A program made the position numbers and the translations under genes. Positions 1-5,430 of a stretch of DNA of 7,033 nt are shown here, piece by piece; the first letter of the stretch is position 1, and every line of letters starts with the position of its first letter. Below the pieces are notes generated by a model. It did no database searches. It saw nothing but the letters and a program-made list of their open reading frames with translations, and was not told where the DNA came from. This DNA comes from an uncultured Rothia sp. (GTDB lineage: Bacteria; Actinomycetota; Actinomycetes; Actinomycetales; Micrococcaceae). The stretch lies in NCBI GenBank assembly GCA_937935205.1, contig CALGXU010000168.1, positions 1-7,033 of the forward strand, in the 5' to 3' direction.

Positions 1-494
1 TTATACCCGGCGCCGCCCTCGTAGCCATGTTCCGCGGCGGTGGAGGTCAGGTTCAGGATCGTGCCGTGACCGTTCAGGCGCAGCGCCTCCGCGAAGGCGC
101 GCACCATGTGCAGGATGCCGAGCACATTCATCTGGTACATCTTCAGATAATCGGCAGGCTTACCGTCGGCGACCTTATCCACGCCAATAGCACCGCCGGC
201 AATATTGACCAGGGCGTCAATGGTGCCCTGCTCTTCCAGAATCTGCTCGGCAACGAAGCGCACGGAATGCTCGTCGGTCACGTCGCAGGTGACCGGGTGG
301 GCGCCGGTCTCCGCGTAGAGGGTGTACAGGCGATCGGTGCGGCGCGCCAGAGCGTAGACGGTCCAGCCGGTTGCTACCAGCTGCTGTACGGTGGCGCGAC
401 CAATACCGCTGGATGCGCCGGTCACCACGGCAACTTTGCCGTCGCCAGTATGAGGCAGAAAAGGAGATGCAGGAATGTGGGTGTTCTCAGTCAT
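1..494 (-). CDS. Short-chain dehydrogenase/reductase (SDR), 3' end cut by the window
   Basis: The visible part is 164 residues plus two bases of the next codon, beginning at ATG 494-492. It is a classical SDR oxidoreductase with a Rossmann fold that binds NAD(P)(H). Seen: the cofactor loop TGASSGIG (25-32), an adenine-contact Asp in CDVTD (D71), the NNAG-type motif as NIAG (97-100), the catalytic Asn in MNVLG (N123), Ser151 in LTST, and Tyr164 exactly 13 residues later as SDRs require. The window ends there, so the YxxxK lysine and substrate region are not visible. ALARR after the second strand (R51, R52) suggests NADP(H) preference (inference). The start is supported by AGGA seven bases upstream, although it leaves about 17 residues before the first beta strand. 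Substrate cannot be told. The gene lies downstream of the small membrane protein gene on the same strand, separated by 141 bp with a hairpin, so it probably has its own promoter. Confidence 0.93.
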   Translation of the reverse strand, partial: MTENTHIPASPFLPHTGDGKVAVVTGASSGIGRATVQQLVATGWTVYALARRTDRLYTLYAETGAHPVTCDVTDEHSVRFVAEQILEEQGTIDALVNIAGGAIGVDKVADGKPADYLKMYQMNVLGILHMVRAFAEALRLNGHGTILNLTSTAAEHGYEGGAGY

Positions 495-514
495 ACTTTA
501 ATCCTAGTAGAGTG

Positions 515-553
515 ATGCCCGCGGGTGCTCTGTTCGAGCAGACTCGCGGGCAT
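515..553. other. Strong hairpin in the leader of the SDR gene
   Basis: ATGCCCGCG (515-523) pairs perfectly with CGCGGGCAT (545-553), and GCTC (527-530) with GAGC (536-539) forms an inner stem. The hairpin sits about 20 bp upstream of the SDR start codon. The T-rich stretch (ATATATTTT) is on its plus-strand 3' side. So by shape it would terminate plus-strand transcription, while the adjacent genes run on the minus strand. It may instead be an operator or a leader hairpin. Just beyond it, CGATAGTG occurs twice in tandem (569-584). Confidence 0.6.
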
Positions 554-635
554 ATATTTTGAAATTTTCGATAGTGCGATAGTGAGAAGTGAGATAGGTG
601 CCGGTACCACAACCGCCCGGCGCCCCGTCAGGCCG

Positions 636-950
636 CTACTTGCGGCGGCGAGGCAGACCCCAGCGGCTCCTACCACCGTCACGGAATCCGAGGCGGTGCT
701 CAAAATACACGGGCGAGCTACTACCGGTCTTGATGGTGTCCGGAGGAACCGTACCCTCACGCGCCGACATCAAATAAAGAATCGCGGCACCCGGCATGAA
801 CAAAATCAGAGGCAACACGAAACGCATGCGCGCCTCACCGTAACCGCTGCGCACCGTCAAATGCCAGATGCACAACGCAACCAGCACCAGGTGCAGTATC
901 AGCAGAACAGTTTCAGACGTGCCCAAACCGAAAATACTCAGAGAACTCAT
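636..950 (-). CDS. Small two-helix membrane protein of unknown function
   Basis: A 104-residue protein. The start ATG (950-948) has a very good ribosome binding site, GAGGAG five bases upstream, which is the main reason to accept the gene. Two hydrophobic segments are visible, about residues 12-32 (ETVLLILHLVLVALCIWHL) and 43-61 (RFVLPLILFMPGAAILYLM). A hydrophilic tail rich in Arg, Gly and Ser follows and ends in RRRK. The second helix with PGAAILYL resembles the PLDc_N-type membrane segment found in small actinobacterial membrane proteins, but this is only a pattern resemblance. It most likely sits in the cytoplasmic membrane. A candidate promoter lies just upstream (979-1007). It is transcribed away from the 1230-1544 gene, and no intrinsic terminator is seen after its stop. 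Confidence 0.75.
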   Translation of the reverse strand: MSSLSIFGLGTSETVLLILHLVLVALCIWHLTVRSGYGEARMRFVLPLILFMPGAAILYLMSAREGTVPPDTIKTGSSSPVYFEHRLGFRDGGRSRWGLPRRRK

Positions 951-978
951 GGCAACTCCTCAAAGGTCGTGTACTTTC

Positions 979-1007
979 AGTCTACGCCGCCGCCGCGCCG
1001 CTGAGAA
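979..1007 (-). promoter_or_regulatory. Candidate promoter for the small membrane protein gene
   Basis: On the minus strand TTCTCA (1007-1002) is followed after 17 bp by TAGACT (984-979), a TAnnnT -10 box. The predicted start lies near 971, giving a leader of about 20 nt before the ATG at 950. Each box has mismatches to consensus, so this is a plausible match only. Confidence 0.4.
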
Positions 1008-1020
1008 GGATTCGCCGGCT

Positions 1021-1089
1021 GTTAATACTGTCACTATTGATACCGCTGATGCTGCAACTGTTGATACTGTCACTATTGATACTGCGGAT
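1021..1089. repeat. Direct repeat, two 30-bp copies 39 bp apart
   Basis: Copies at 1021-1050 and 1060-1089 match at 27 of 30 positions. The shared core is ACTGTCACTATTGATAC. A 9-bp spacer separates them. A related shorter piece, AACTGTTGATAC, occurs where the spacer joins copy 2 (about 1056-1067). They lie in the divergent intergenic region between the minus-strand 636-950 gene and the plus-strand 1230-1544 gene. Function unknown; possible roles are regulator binding or a repeat-expansion tract. Confidence 0.8.
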
Positions 1090-1146
1090 TTTCGCGCCTA
1101 CACTGCAGGTAACCGAGGGCAGTATTTTAGGGGCTCTCCCCCGTTG

Positions 1147-1194
1147 CCGTTTTCCATTGAGTTTGCCACCGAGTTTTCCGCTAAGTTTGCCACT
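1147..1194. repeat. Four degenerate 12-bp tandem units
   Basis: Units are CCGTTTTCCATT (1147-1158), GAGTTTGCCACC (1159-1170), GAGTTTTCCGCT (1171-1182) and AAGTTTGCCACT (1183-1194). They alternate TTTTCC and TTTGCC, so the array can also be read as two 24-bp units. It ends 35 bp before the start codon of the 1230 gene. It is distinct in sequence from the 1021-1089 repeat. Confidence 0.75.
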
Positions 1195-1229
1195 GAATCG
1201 TCGATTACTCCTCATCAAGGGACCTTCAC

Positions 1230-1544
1230 ATGACAGCAACACCGCACCAGCGCATCACCGCACTACACGAGCGGCGCCAAGCGCTCCAGCAGAGGGCGCG
1301 TAGCATCCGTGCCGCCACCGGAACCCCCTACAGTTCTGAGGTGCATCTGCTGCTCGGGCAGAGCTACCTCGACCCCGTCAGCTGGCAGGAGATCACCACC
1401 TCCAGCGGGGTACGCGCCGCAGTACACAGGGCACAATTCGCGCGCCGGTACCGGCGCCTCCTGGCACGTTTAGAAGCCGCCATCGAGCGGTACGAACAGC
1501 ACAGCACAGCGCAGAATTCCCCTGGAGCTGAGAGAATGCCGTGA
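1230..1544 (+). CDS. Small basic protein of unknown function upstream of valS
   Basis: A 104-residue protein that I do not recognise. The ATG at 1230 follows AAGGGA (1217-1222) with a seven-base gap, a good ribosome binding site. There is no signal peptide or membrane segment. It is rich in Arg, Ala and Gln and looks largely alpha-helical. An N-terminal helix (about 5-28, ITALHERRQALQQRARSIRA) and a C-terminal basic helix (about 60-92, including FARRYRRLLARLEAAIERYE) flank a middle segment with LLLGQSYLDPVSWQEI. Such a layout could suit a nucleic-acid-binding or protein-binding accessory protein, but nothing in it is diagnostic. Its stop lies 19 bp before the valS start with no terminator between, so the two are probably co-transcribed. 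No clear promoter was found in the repeat-bearing region upstream. Confidence 0.7.
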   Translation: MTATPHQRITALHERRQALQQRARSIRAATGTPYSSEVHLLLGQSYLDPVSWQEITTSSGVRAAVHRAQFARRYRRLLARLEAAIERYEQHSTAQNSPGAERMP

Positions 1545-1563
1545 ATATGAGAAAATAGCCGTT

Positions 1564-4296
1564 ATGGCTGAAAACATTTTGGGCTCAGACTCGCCCGTAC
1601 AGATTAACGTTCCCGACCGCCCCGCCCTCGAAGGCCTCGAAGAGAAGCTCTCGCAGCGCTGGGCCGACGAGAAGACCTACGCATTCGACGAGAACACCAC
1701 TCGCGAACAGGTCTACTCCATTGACACCCCGCCGCCGACCGCATCCGGCTCCCTGCACGTGGGTCACATGTTCTCCTACACCCAGACCGACGTCATTGCA
1801 CGCTACCAGCGCATGACCGGCAAGAACGTGTTCTACCCCCTCGGCTGGGACGACAACGGCCTGCCCACCGAACGCCGCGTTCAGAACTACTACGGCGTTC
1901 TCTGCGACCCCTCCGTGGCAGACAACGACTCCTTCCGTGACCTGATCACCTGGAAGGCAGACGGCACCCCCAAGCCCGACCGCAGCCAAGCAAAGTGGCC
2001 GCGCATTTCCCGCAACAACTTCATCGAACTCTGTGAAGAACTCGCGGTTGAAGACGAGAAGGTCTTCGAAAACCTCTTCACCACCCTGGGTCTGTCCGTT
2101 GACTGGTCGCGCACCTACCGCACCATCGACGCGCACTCCCGCAAGGTCTCCCAGCTCGCCTTCCTGAAGGACCTGGAAGCAGGCAACGCCTACATGGCTG
2201 AAGCACCGACCATGTGGGACGTCACCTTCCGTACCGCAGTGGCACAGGCTGAGCTGGAAGACAAGGAACGCCCCGGCGCGTACCACCGCATCAGCTTCCA
2301 CCGCCCCAACGGCGAGAAGGTCTGGATTGAGACCACCCGCCCCGAGCTGCTGCCCTCCTGCGTGGCTCTCGTGGCGCACCCGGACGACGAGCGTTACAAG
2401 CCGCTGTTCGGCACCACCGTCACCTCCCCGCTGTTCGGCGTTGAGGTCGAGATTAAGGCGCACCCGCTGGCACAGCCCGACAAGGGTGCCGGTATCGCCA
2501 TGATCTGTACCTTCGGTGACACCACCGACGTCACCTGGTGGCGTGAACTGCAGCTGGACACCCGCGCCCTCATCGGCCGCGACGGCCGCTTCTCCCGCGA
2601 AACCCCCGAGTGGATCACCTCCGCCGAGGGTCGCGAGCGCTACGAGCGCATGGCAGGCGCCACCGTCTTCACCGCACAGAAGACCGTCGTGGAGATGCTG
2701 ATTGAGGCTGGCGAAATGGACGGCGACCCCAAGCCGATTACCCACCCCGTGAAGTTCTACGAGAAGGGCGACAAGCCCCTCGAAATCGTGGCTTCCCGCC
2801 AGTGGTACATCCGCAACGGTGGCCGTGACGCTGCACGCCGCGAGAAGCTCATCGAGCGCGGCCGTGAGATGAACTGGTTCCCCTCCTTCATGCGTAGCCG
2901 CTACGAGAACTGGGTTGAGGGCCTGAACGGCGACTGGCTGATTTCTCGCCAGCGTTTCTTCGGCGTTCCCTTCCCCGTCTGGTACCCGCTGGATGCTGAG
3001 GGTGAGCCGGACTACGAGAACCCGATTCTGCCGACCGAAGAGATGCTGCCGGTTGACCCCGCATCTCAGGCTGCTCCCGGTTACACCGAGGACCAGCGCG
3101 GCGTAGCGGGCGGCTTCATCGCTGACCCGGACGTTCTGGACACCTGGGCCACCTCCTCCCTGACCCCGCAGATTGCGACCGGTTGGGGTGTGAACCCGGA
3201 CCTGCACGCGAAGACCTTCCCCATGGATCTGCGCCCGCAGGGTCACGACATTATCCGCACCTGGCTGTTCTCCACCGCTGTTCGCGCGGAGACCCTGGCC
3301 TCCTCCGTGCCGTGGTACAACACCGCGCTCTCCGGCTGGATTCTCGACCCGGACCGCAAGAAGATGTCCAAGTCTAAGGGCAACGTTGTGGTCCCCAACG
3401 AGGTTCTGGAGAAGTACGGTTCGGACGCTGTGCGCTACTGGGCTGCTTCCGCTCGCCTGGGTGCTGACACCGCCTACGACGAAGGCCAGATGAAGATTGG
3501 CCGCCGCCTTGCCATCAAGTTGCTGAACGCATCCAAGTTCGTGCTGAACCTGGGCGCTACCGAGAAGTCCGTCATCACTTCTCAGGCTCAGGGTCGCGTG
3601 CTCATCAACGCTCTGGACCGCTCCCTGCTGGCTCGCCTGGCGTACCTGCTTGAGGAAGCAACCGCCGCGTTCGAGAAGTACGAGTACGCTCGTGCCCTGC
3701 AGATTTGCGAGAGCTTCTTCTGGTCCTTCACCGACGATTTCGTCGAGCTGATTAAGGACCGTGCCTACGGTGCTCGCGGCGAGGAGGAGCAGGCTTCTGT
3801 TCTGGCTGCTCTGGCAACCACCCTGGATGCTCTGCTGCGCCTGTTCGCACCCTTCCTGCCGTTCGTGACCGAAGAGATTTGGTCCTGGTGGCGTGCAGGT
3901 AGTGTACACCGCGCCGAGTGGCCGCAGGCACTGCCCATCCTGGAAGGCACCCTGCTGGCTGAGTACTCTGCACAGAACCCGACTGCCGGCATTTCTGCTC
4001 AGTGGGTCCTGGCGGACGCTGACCCGGCTCAGATCGAGTCGCTGAAGCAGATCCTGCCGGATGTTGCTGAGGCTCTGGGTGGTCTGCGTAAGGCTAAGAG
4101 CGACGCGAAGGTTAAGCAGCGCACCGAGGTTGAGTCCGCAACCATTGCGGCTCCGCAGGCTCAGCTGGATCGCATTGCCGCTGGCTTGGCTGATCTGAAG
4201 GCTGCCGGTAACGCTCGTGAGCTGTCTCTGGTGGCGGCTGAGGGCGAGCTGGAGGTTCGCGATGTTGTGCTCGTTGTGGAAGAAGCAGCTGAATAA
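1564..4296 (+). CDS. valS: Valyl-tRNA synthetase
   Basis: A 910-residue class I aminoacyl-tRNA synthetase that charges tRNA-Val with valine in the cytoplasm and hydrolyses mischarged Thr-tRNA. Seen: the HIGH-type motif HVGH (65-68) inside PPPTASGSLHVGHMFSY; the inserted editing domain (roughly 200-430) with TTRPELLPSC (from 257) and GIAMICTFGDTTDVTWW; WLISRQRFFGVPFPVWY (from 458); DVLDTWATSSLTP (523-535); HDIIRTW (561-567); KMSKS (600-604); GSDAVRYW (619-626). The anticodon-binding helical domain spans about 680-800, with a C-terminal region ending in EEAAE. The PPPTxSGSLHxGH form marks the archaeal-like (type 2) ValS group rather than the Escherichia coli type with PPNVTGSLHMGHA. The ATG is the first start codon in frame; its ribosome site is weak (GAGAAA, nine bases away). 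No T-box leader is visible. Codon choice changes clearly along the gene (see findings). A strong terminator follows. Confidence 0.98.
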   Translation: MAENILGSDSPVQINVPDRPALEGLEEKLSQRWADEKTYAFDENTTREQVYSIDTPPPTASGSLHVGHMFSYTQTDVIARYQRMTGKNVFYPLGWDDNGLPTERRVQNYYGVLCDPSVADNDSFRDLITWKADGTPKPDRSQAKWPRISRNNFIELCEELAVEDEKVFENLFTTLGLSVDWSRTYRTIDAHSRKVSQLAFLKDLEAGNAYMAEAPTMWDVTFRTAVAQAELEDKERPGAYHRISFHRPNGEKVWIETTRPELLPSCVALVAHPDDERYKPLFGTTVTSPLFGVEVEIKAHPLAQPDKGAGIAMICTFGDTTDVTWWRELQLDTRALIGRDGRFSRETPEWITSAEGRERYERMAGATVFTAQKTVVEMLIEAGEMDGDPKPITHPVKFYEKGDKPLEIVASRQWYIRNGGRDAARREKLIERGREMNWFPSFMRSRYENWVEGLNGDWLISRQRFFGVPFPVWYPLDAEGEPDYENPILPTEEMLPVDPASQAAPGYTEDQRGVAGGFIADPDVLDTWATSSLTPQIATGWGVNPDLHAKTFPMDLRPQGHDIIRTWLFSTAVRAETLASSVPWYNTALSGWILDPDRKKMSKSKGNVVVPNEVLEKYGSDAVRYWAASARLGADTAYDEGQMKIGRRLAIKLLNASKFVLNLGATEKSVITSQAQGRVLINALDRSLLARLAYLLEEATAAFEKYEYARALQICESFFWSFTDDFVELIKDRAYGARGEEEQASVLAALATTLDALLRLFAPFLPFVTEEIWSWWRAGSVHRAEWPQALPILEGTLLAEYSAQNPTAGISAQWVLADADPAQIESLKQILPDVAEALGGLRKAKSDAKVKQRTEVESATIAAPQAQLDRIAAGLADLKAAGNARELSLVAAEGELEVRDVVLVVEEAAE

Positions 4297-4354
4297 TTTC
4301 GCCTAATTTTGAGCGTTCTTCGCTTAAATTTATGACGCTGCCTGAGCGTTGAGG

Positions 4355-4390
4355 ACGGGGCGGTACCGATTGACGGTGCCGCCCCGTTTT
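4355..4390 (+). terminator. Rho-independent terminator after valS
   Basis: ACGGGGCGG (4355-4363) pairs with CCGCCCCGT (4379-4387). The stem continues inward through TACC/GGTG with one G-U pair, giving 13 pairs around the seven-base loop GATTGAC. TTTT follows directly (4387-4390). It lies 58 bp after the valS stop. Confidence 0.93.
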
Positions 4391-4784
4391 CTGTGCCTGT
4401 TGTTCGTTGCAGCTCGCCGGGTGTGAGACCCCGGCGGTTGGCCGCTACGGCCCTGACTATGGGCTTTATCTGAACTTCGCCCGTGGATGCCCGTTCCAGC
4501 CCTCTGAGAATCTTCACCAGCACCTCCCCCAACGATGTGGGTTTTAGCGCGTTTGCCTGTGGGTATTCTGCGGGATTTCCAACCCATTTTTATATTCATC
4601 AATGTGCAAAGAGCATAATCAACCTTATGAGATTGACTGTCACTTTATGTATGATTGTTGATGCGAGGGTTTTACCGCCAGGAACAACCCTCTATTCAAC
4701 TTCAGCAACAGACAATTCACCGGTACGAACATAGACATAACCGCCCAACCGCACGACAAGAACTCAACCAGTCCGGGGGCAGCG
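4391..4784. other. Gene-poor intergenic region with small hairpins
   Basis: No convincing gene lies here. Two GC-rich hairpins follow one another: CGCCGGG/CCCGGCG (4415-4421 with 4430-4436, loop 8) and GGCCG/CGGCC (4440-4444 with 4448-4452, loop 3). About 4540-4740 is noticeably AT-richer than its surroundings. That stretch carries CATAA/TTATG (4614-4629), TTGACT (4633-4638) and TATGAT (4650-4655), but the latter two are only 11 bp apart and do not make a standard promoter. It also has GAGGGTT/AACCCTC (4665-4671 with 4686-4692, loop 14). This may hold the promoter and leader of the 4835 gene, or a small RNA, but nothing decides it. Confidence 0.5.
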
Positions 4785-4813
4785 ATGCCACCTGACTCTA
4801 ACCCCGCGCCAAA

Positions 4814-4830
4814 GTAGGCGCACCCTATAT
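4814..4830 (+). repeat. First copy of a short element flanking the 4835-5236 gene
   Basis: GTAGGCGCACCCTATAT ends four bases before the ATG of the 4835 gene. A near-identical sequence, longer by two bases, occurs at the end of the same gene (5233-5251). TAGG and CCTA can pair (4815-4818 with 4824-4827). It occupies the place where a ribosome binding site would be expected. Confidence 0.6.
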
Positions 4831-4834
4831 CATC

Positions 4835-5236
4835 ATGACTTCACACTCATTACCTTCCGGTTCCCCCGATAACCCGCACGCGAGGCAGAGCTCAACCCCG
4901 AGCTCACCGCCAGGAGCGCAAGCAAACGTTTCCCCCGACCAGCTTCAGCACTACCACACAAGCCTGAACGAATACATCAGCCAGGCACGTGAGTACGCCC
5001 AGACGCTGCACGCCAGCTACACCAACGAAGTGTACGAACTATGGCATCAGCATATTTCCACCAGCGCCGCCACCGATGAGGCGAGCATCGCCTCCGGCTC
5101 TTTGAGCGCTCAGAAGCTCGAAGAGCTGACCCGCAAGTGGGTGCGCCTCATGCGTGAAAGCCGCGATATGCTGCACCACGAAAGCTCCATTGCGGCTGCA
5201 CGTGCCGCGGTTGAGGCTAAGCCCCTCCCCGAGTAG
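4835..5236 (+). CDS. Helical orphan protein of unknown function
   Basis: A 133-residue protein that I do not recognise. The first about 35 residues are rich in Ser, Pro, Gly and Asn and look disordered. From about residue 34 (SPDQLQHYHTSLNEYISQAREYAQ) the sequence is amphipathic and helical, with a second helical stretch at about 88-112 (LSAQKLEELTRKWVRLMRES). It ends in AVEAKPLPE. It has no signal peptide, membrane segment or catalytic motif, so it is probably cytoplasmic; a helical hairpin or coiled-coil role is possible. The ATG at 4835 is the only plausible start in the frame, yet no Shine-Dalgarno sequence lies before it. The normal amino-acid composition and the intact downstream part support a real gene, while the exact start is uncertain. 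It stands alone between two terminators and is flanked by the short repeat at 4814-4830 and 5233-5251. Confidence 0.65.
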   Translation: MTSHSLPSGSPDNPHARQSSTPSSPPGAQANVSPDQLQHYHTSLNEYISQAREYAQTLHASYTNEVYELWHQHISTSAATDEASIASGSLSAQKLEELTRKWVRLMRESRDMLHHESSIAAARAAVEAKPLPE

Positions 5237-5251
5237 GGGCACACCCTATAT
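5233..5251 (+). repeat. Second copy of the flanking element, overlapping the stop codon
   Basis: GTAGGGGCACACCCTATAT contains the TAG stop (5234-5236) of the 4835 gene. TAGGG (5234-5238) pairs with CCCTA (5244-5248) around a five-base loop, followed by TATTTCTTT, so it may act as a weak terminator. It matches 4814-4830 except for one substitution and a two-base length difference. Confidence 0.6.
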
Positions 5252-5287
5252 TTCTTTCGCGCGGCAACGCCAGCACTCGGTGTTTGT

Positions 5288-5309
5288 ACCGCGTTTTTCT
5301 GCGGTTTTT
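5288..5309 (+). terminator. Possible weak terminator after the 4835 gene
   Basis: ACCGC (5288-5292) pairs with GCGGT (5301-5305) around the loop GTTTTTCT, and T bases run on to 5309. The stem is only five pairs. The T-run and the position 52 bp after the stop codon favour a terminator. Confidence 0.45.
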
Positions 5310-5313
5310 CTGT

Positions 5314-5348
5314 GGCAGGGCAATCGAGCCAAGCGATTAAGCCCTGCC
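5314..5348. other. Strong intergenic hairpin
   Basis: GGCAGGGC (5314-5321) pairs perfectly with GCCCTGCC (5341-5348). AATCG (5322-5326) continues the stem with CGATT (5334-5338), leaving a two-base AA bulge and a seven-base loop AGCCAAG. In total 13 pairs. No T-run follows on either strand, so it is not a standard terminator. It lies just upstream of the promoter of the 5431 gene. Confidence 0.7.
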
Positions 5349-5360
5349 CGGAATGCATAC

Positions 5361-5387
5361 TTCGCACATTCTGCCCATTGCTATAGT
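5361..5387 (+). promoter_or_regulatory. Extended -10 promoter for the LssY_C protein gene
   Basis: TGCTATAGT (5379-5387) is an extended -10 (TGn plus TATAGT, one mismatch to TATAAT). A weak -35 candidate, TTCGCA (5361-5366), lies 15 bp upstream. The predicted start near 5394 gives a leader of about 37 nt before the ATG at 5431. Confidence 0.55.
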
Positions 5388-5413
5388 TATGGATATTCAA
5401 AGACCCTAACTAT
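5383..5413. promoter_or_regulatory. Inverted repeat across the promoter and predicted start
   Basis: ATAGTTA (5383-5389) and TAACTAT (5407-5413) are perfect inverted copies 17 bp apart. They cover the -10 box and the predicted transcription start, a position where a repressor could act. Spacing between half-site centres is 24 bp, slightly over two helical turns. Confidence 0.3.
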
Positions 5414-5430
5414 GTGCAGAAAGGACGGGA

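Noticed and set aside
27..515. 162-codon plus-strand frame opposite the SDR gene
   Set aside because: The minus-strand reading carries the full series of SDR motifs, so this is a shadow frame.
868..1233. Plus-strand frame spanning the divergent region
   Set aside because: It overlaps the start of the well-supported 636-950 gene and has no ribosome site. It is kept only as context for the repeats.
982..1242. Minus-strand frame through both repeats (SGKLSGKL, INSDSINS)
   Set aside because: The composition is repeat-driven, it ends in an Ala run from GC-rich DNA, and there is no convincing ribosome site for the GTG start. The idea is noted under the repeats.
1442..1457. 16-bp perfect palindrome GCGCCGGTACCGGCGC
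   Set aside because: It lies inside the 1230 gene and is produced by the Arg-Arg-Tyr-Arg-Arg codons, so it is most likely a coincidence of coding.
1545..1563. T-box or other leader control before valS
   Set aside because: The gap to the preceding gene is only 19 bp, with no room for a T-box, and none is seen further upstream.
1585..3909. 774-codon open frame on the minus strand opposite valS
   Set aside because: It is a by-product of the GC-rich codon choice of valS, whose motifs are intact and unambiguous. The antisense translation is Gly/Val/Gln/Leu-rich with no domain.
4483..4734. 83-codon plus-strand frame after valS
   Set aside because: It has no ribosome site, mixed composition and no recognisable segment, and it crosses the AT-rich hairpin stretch.
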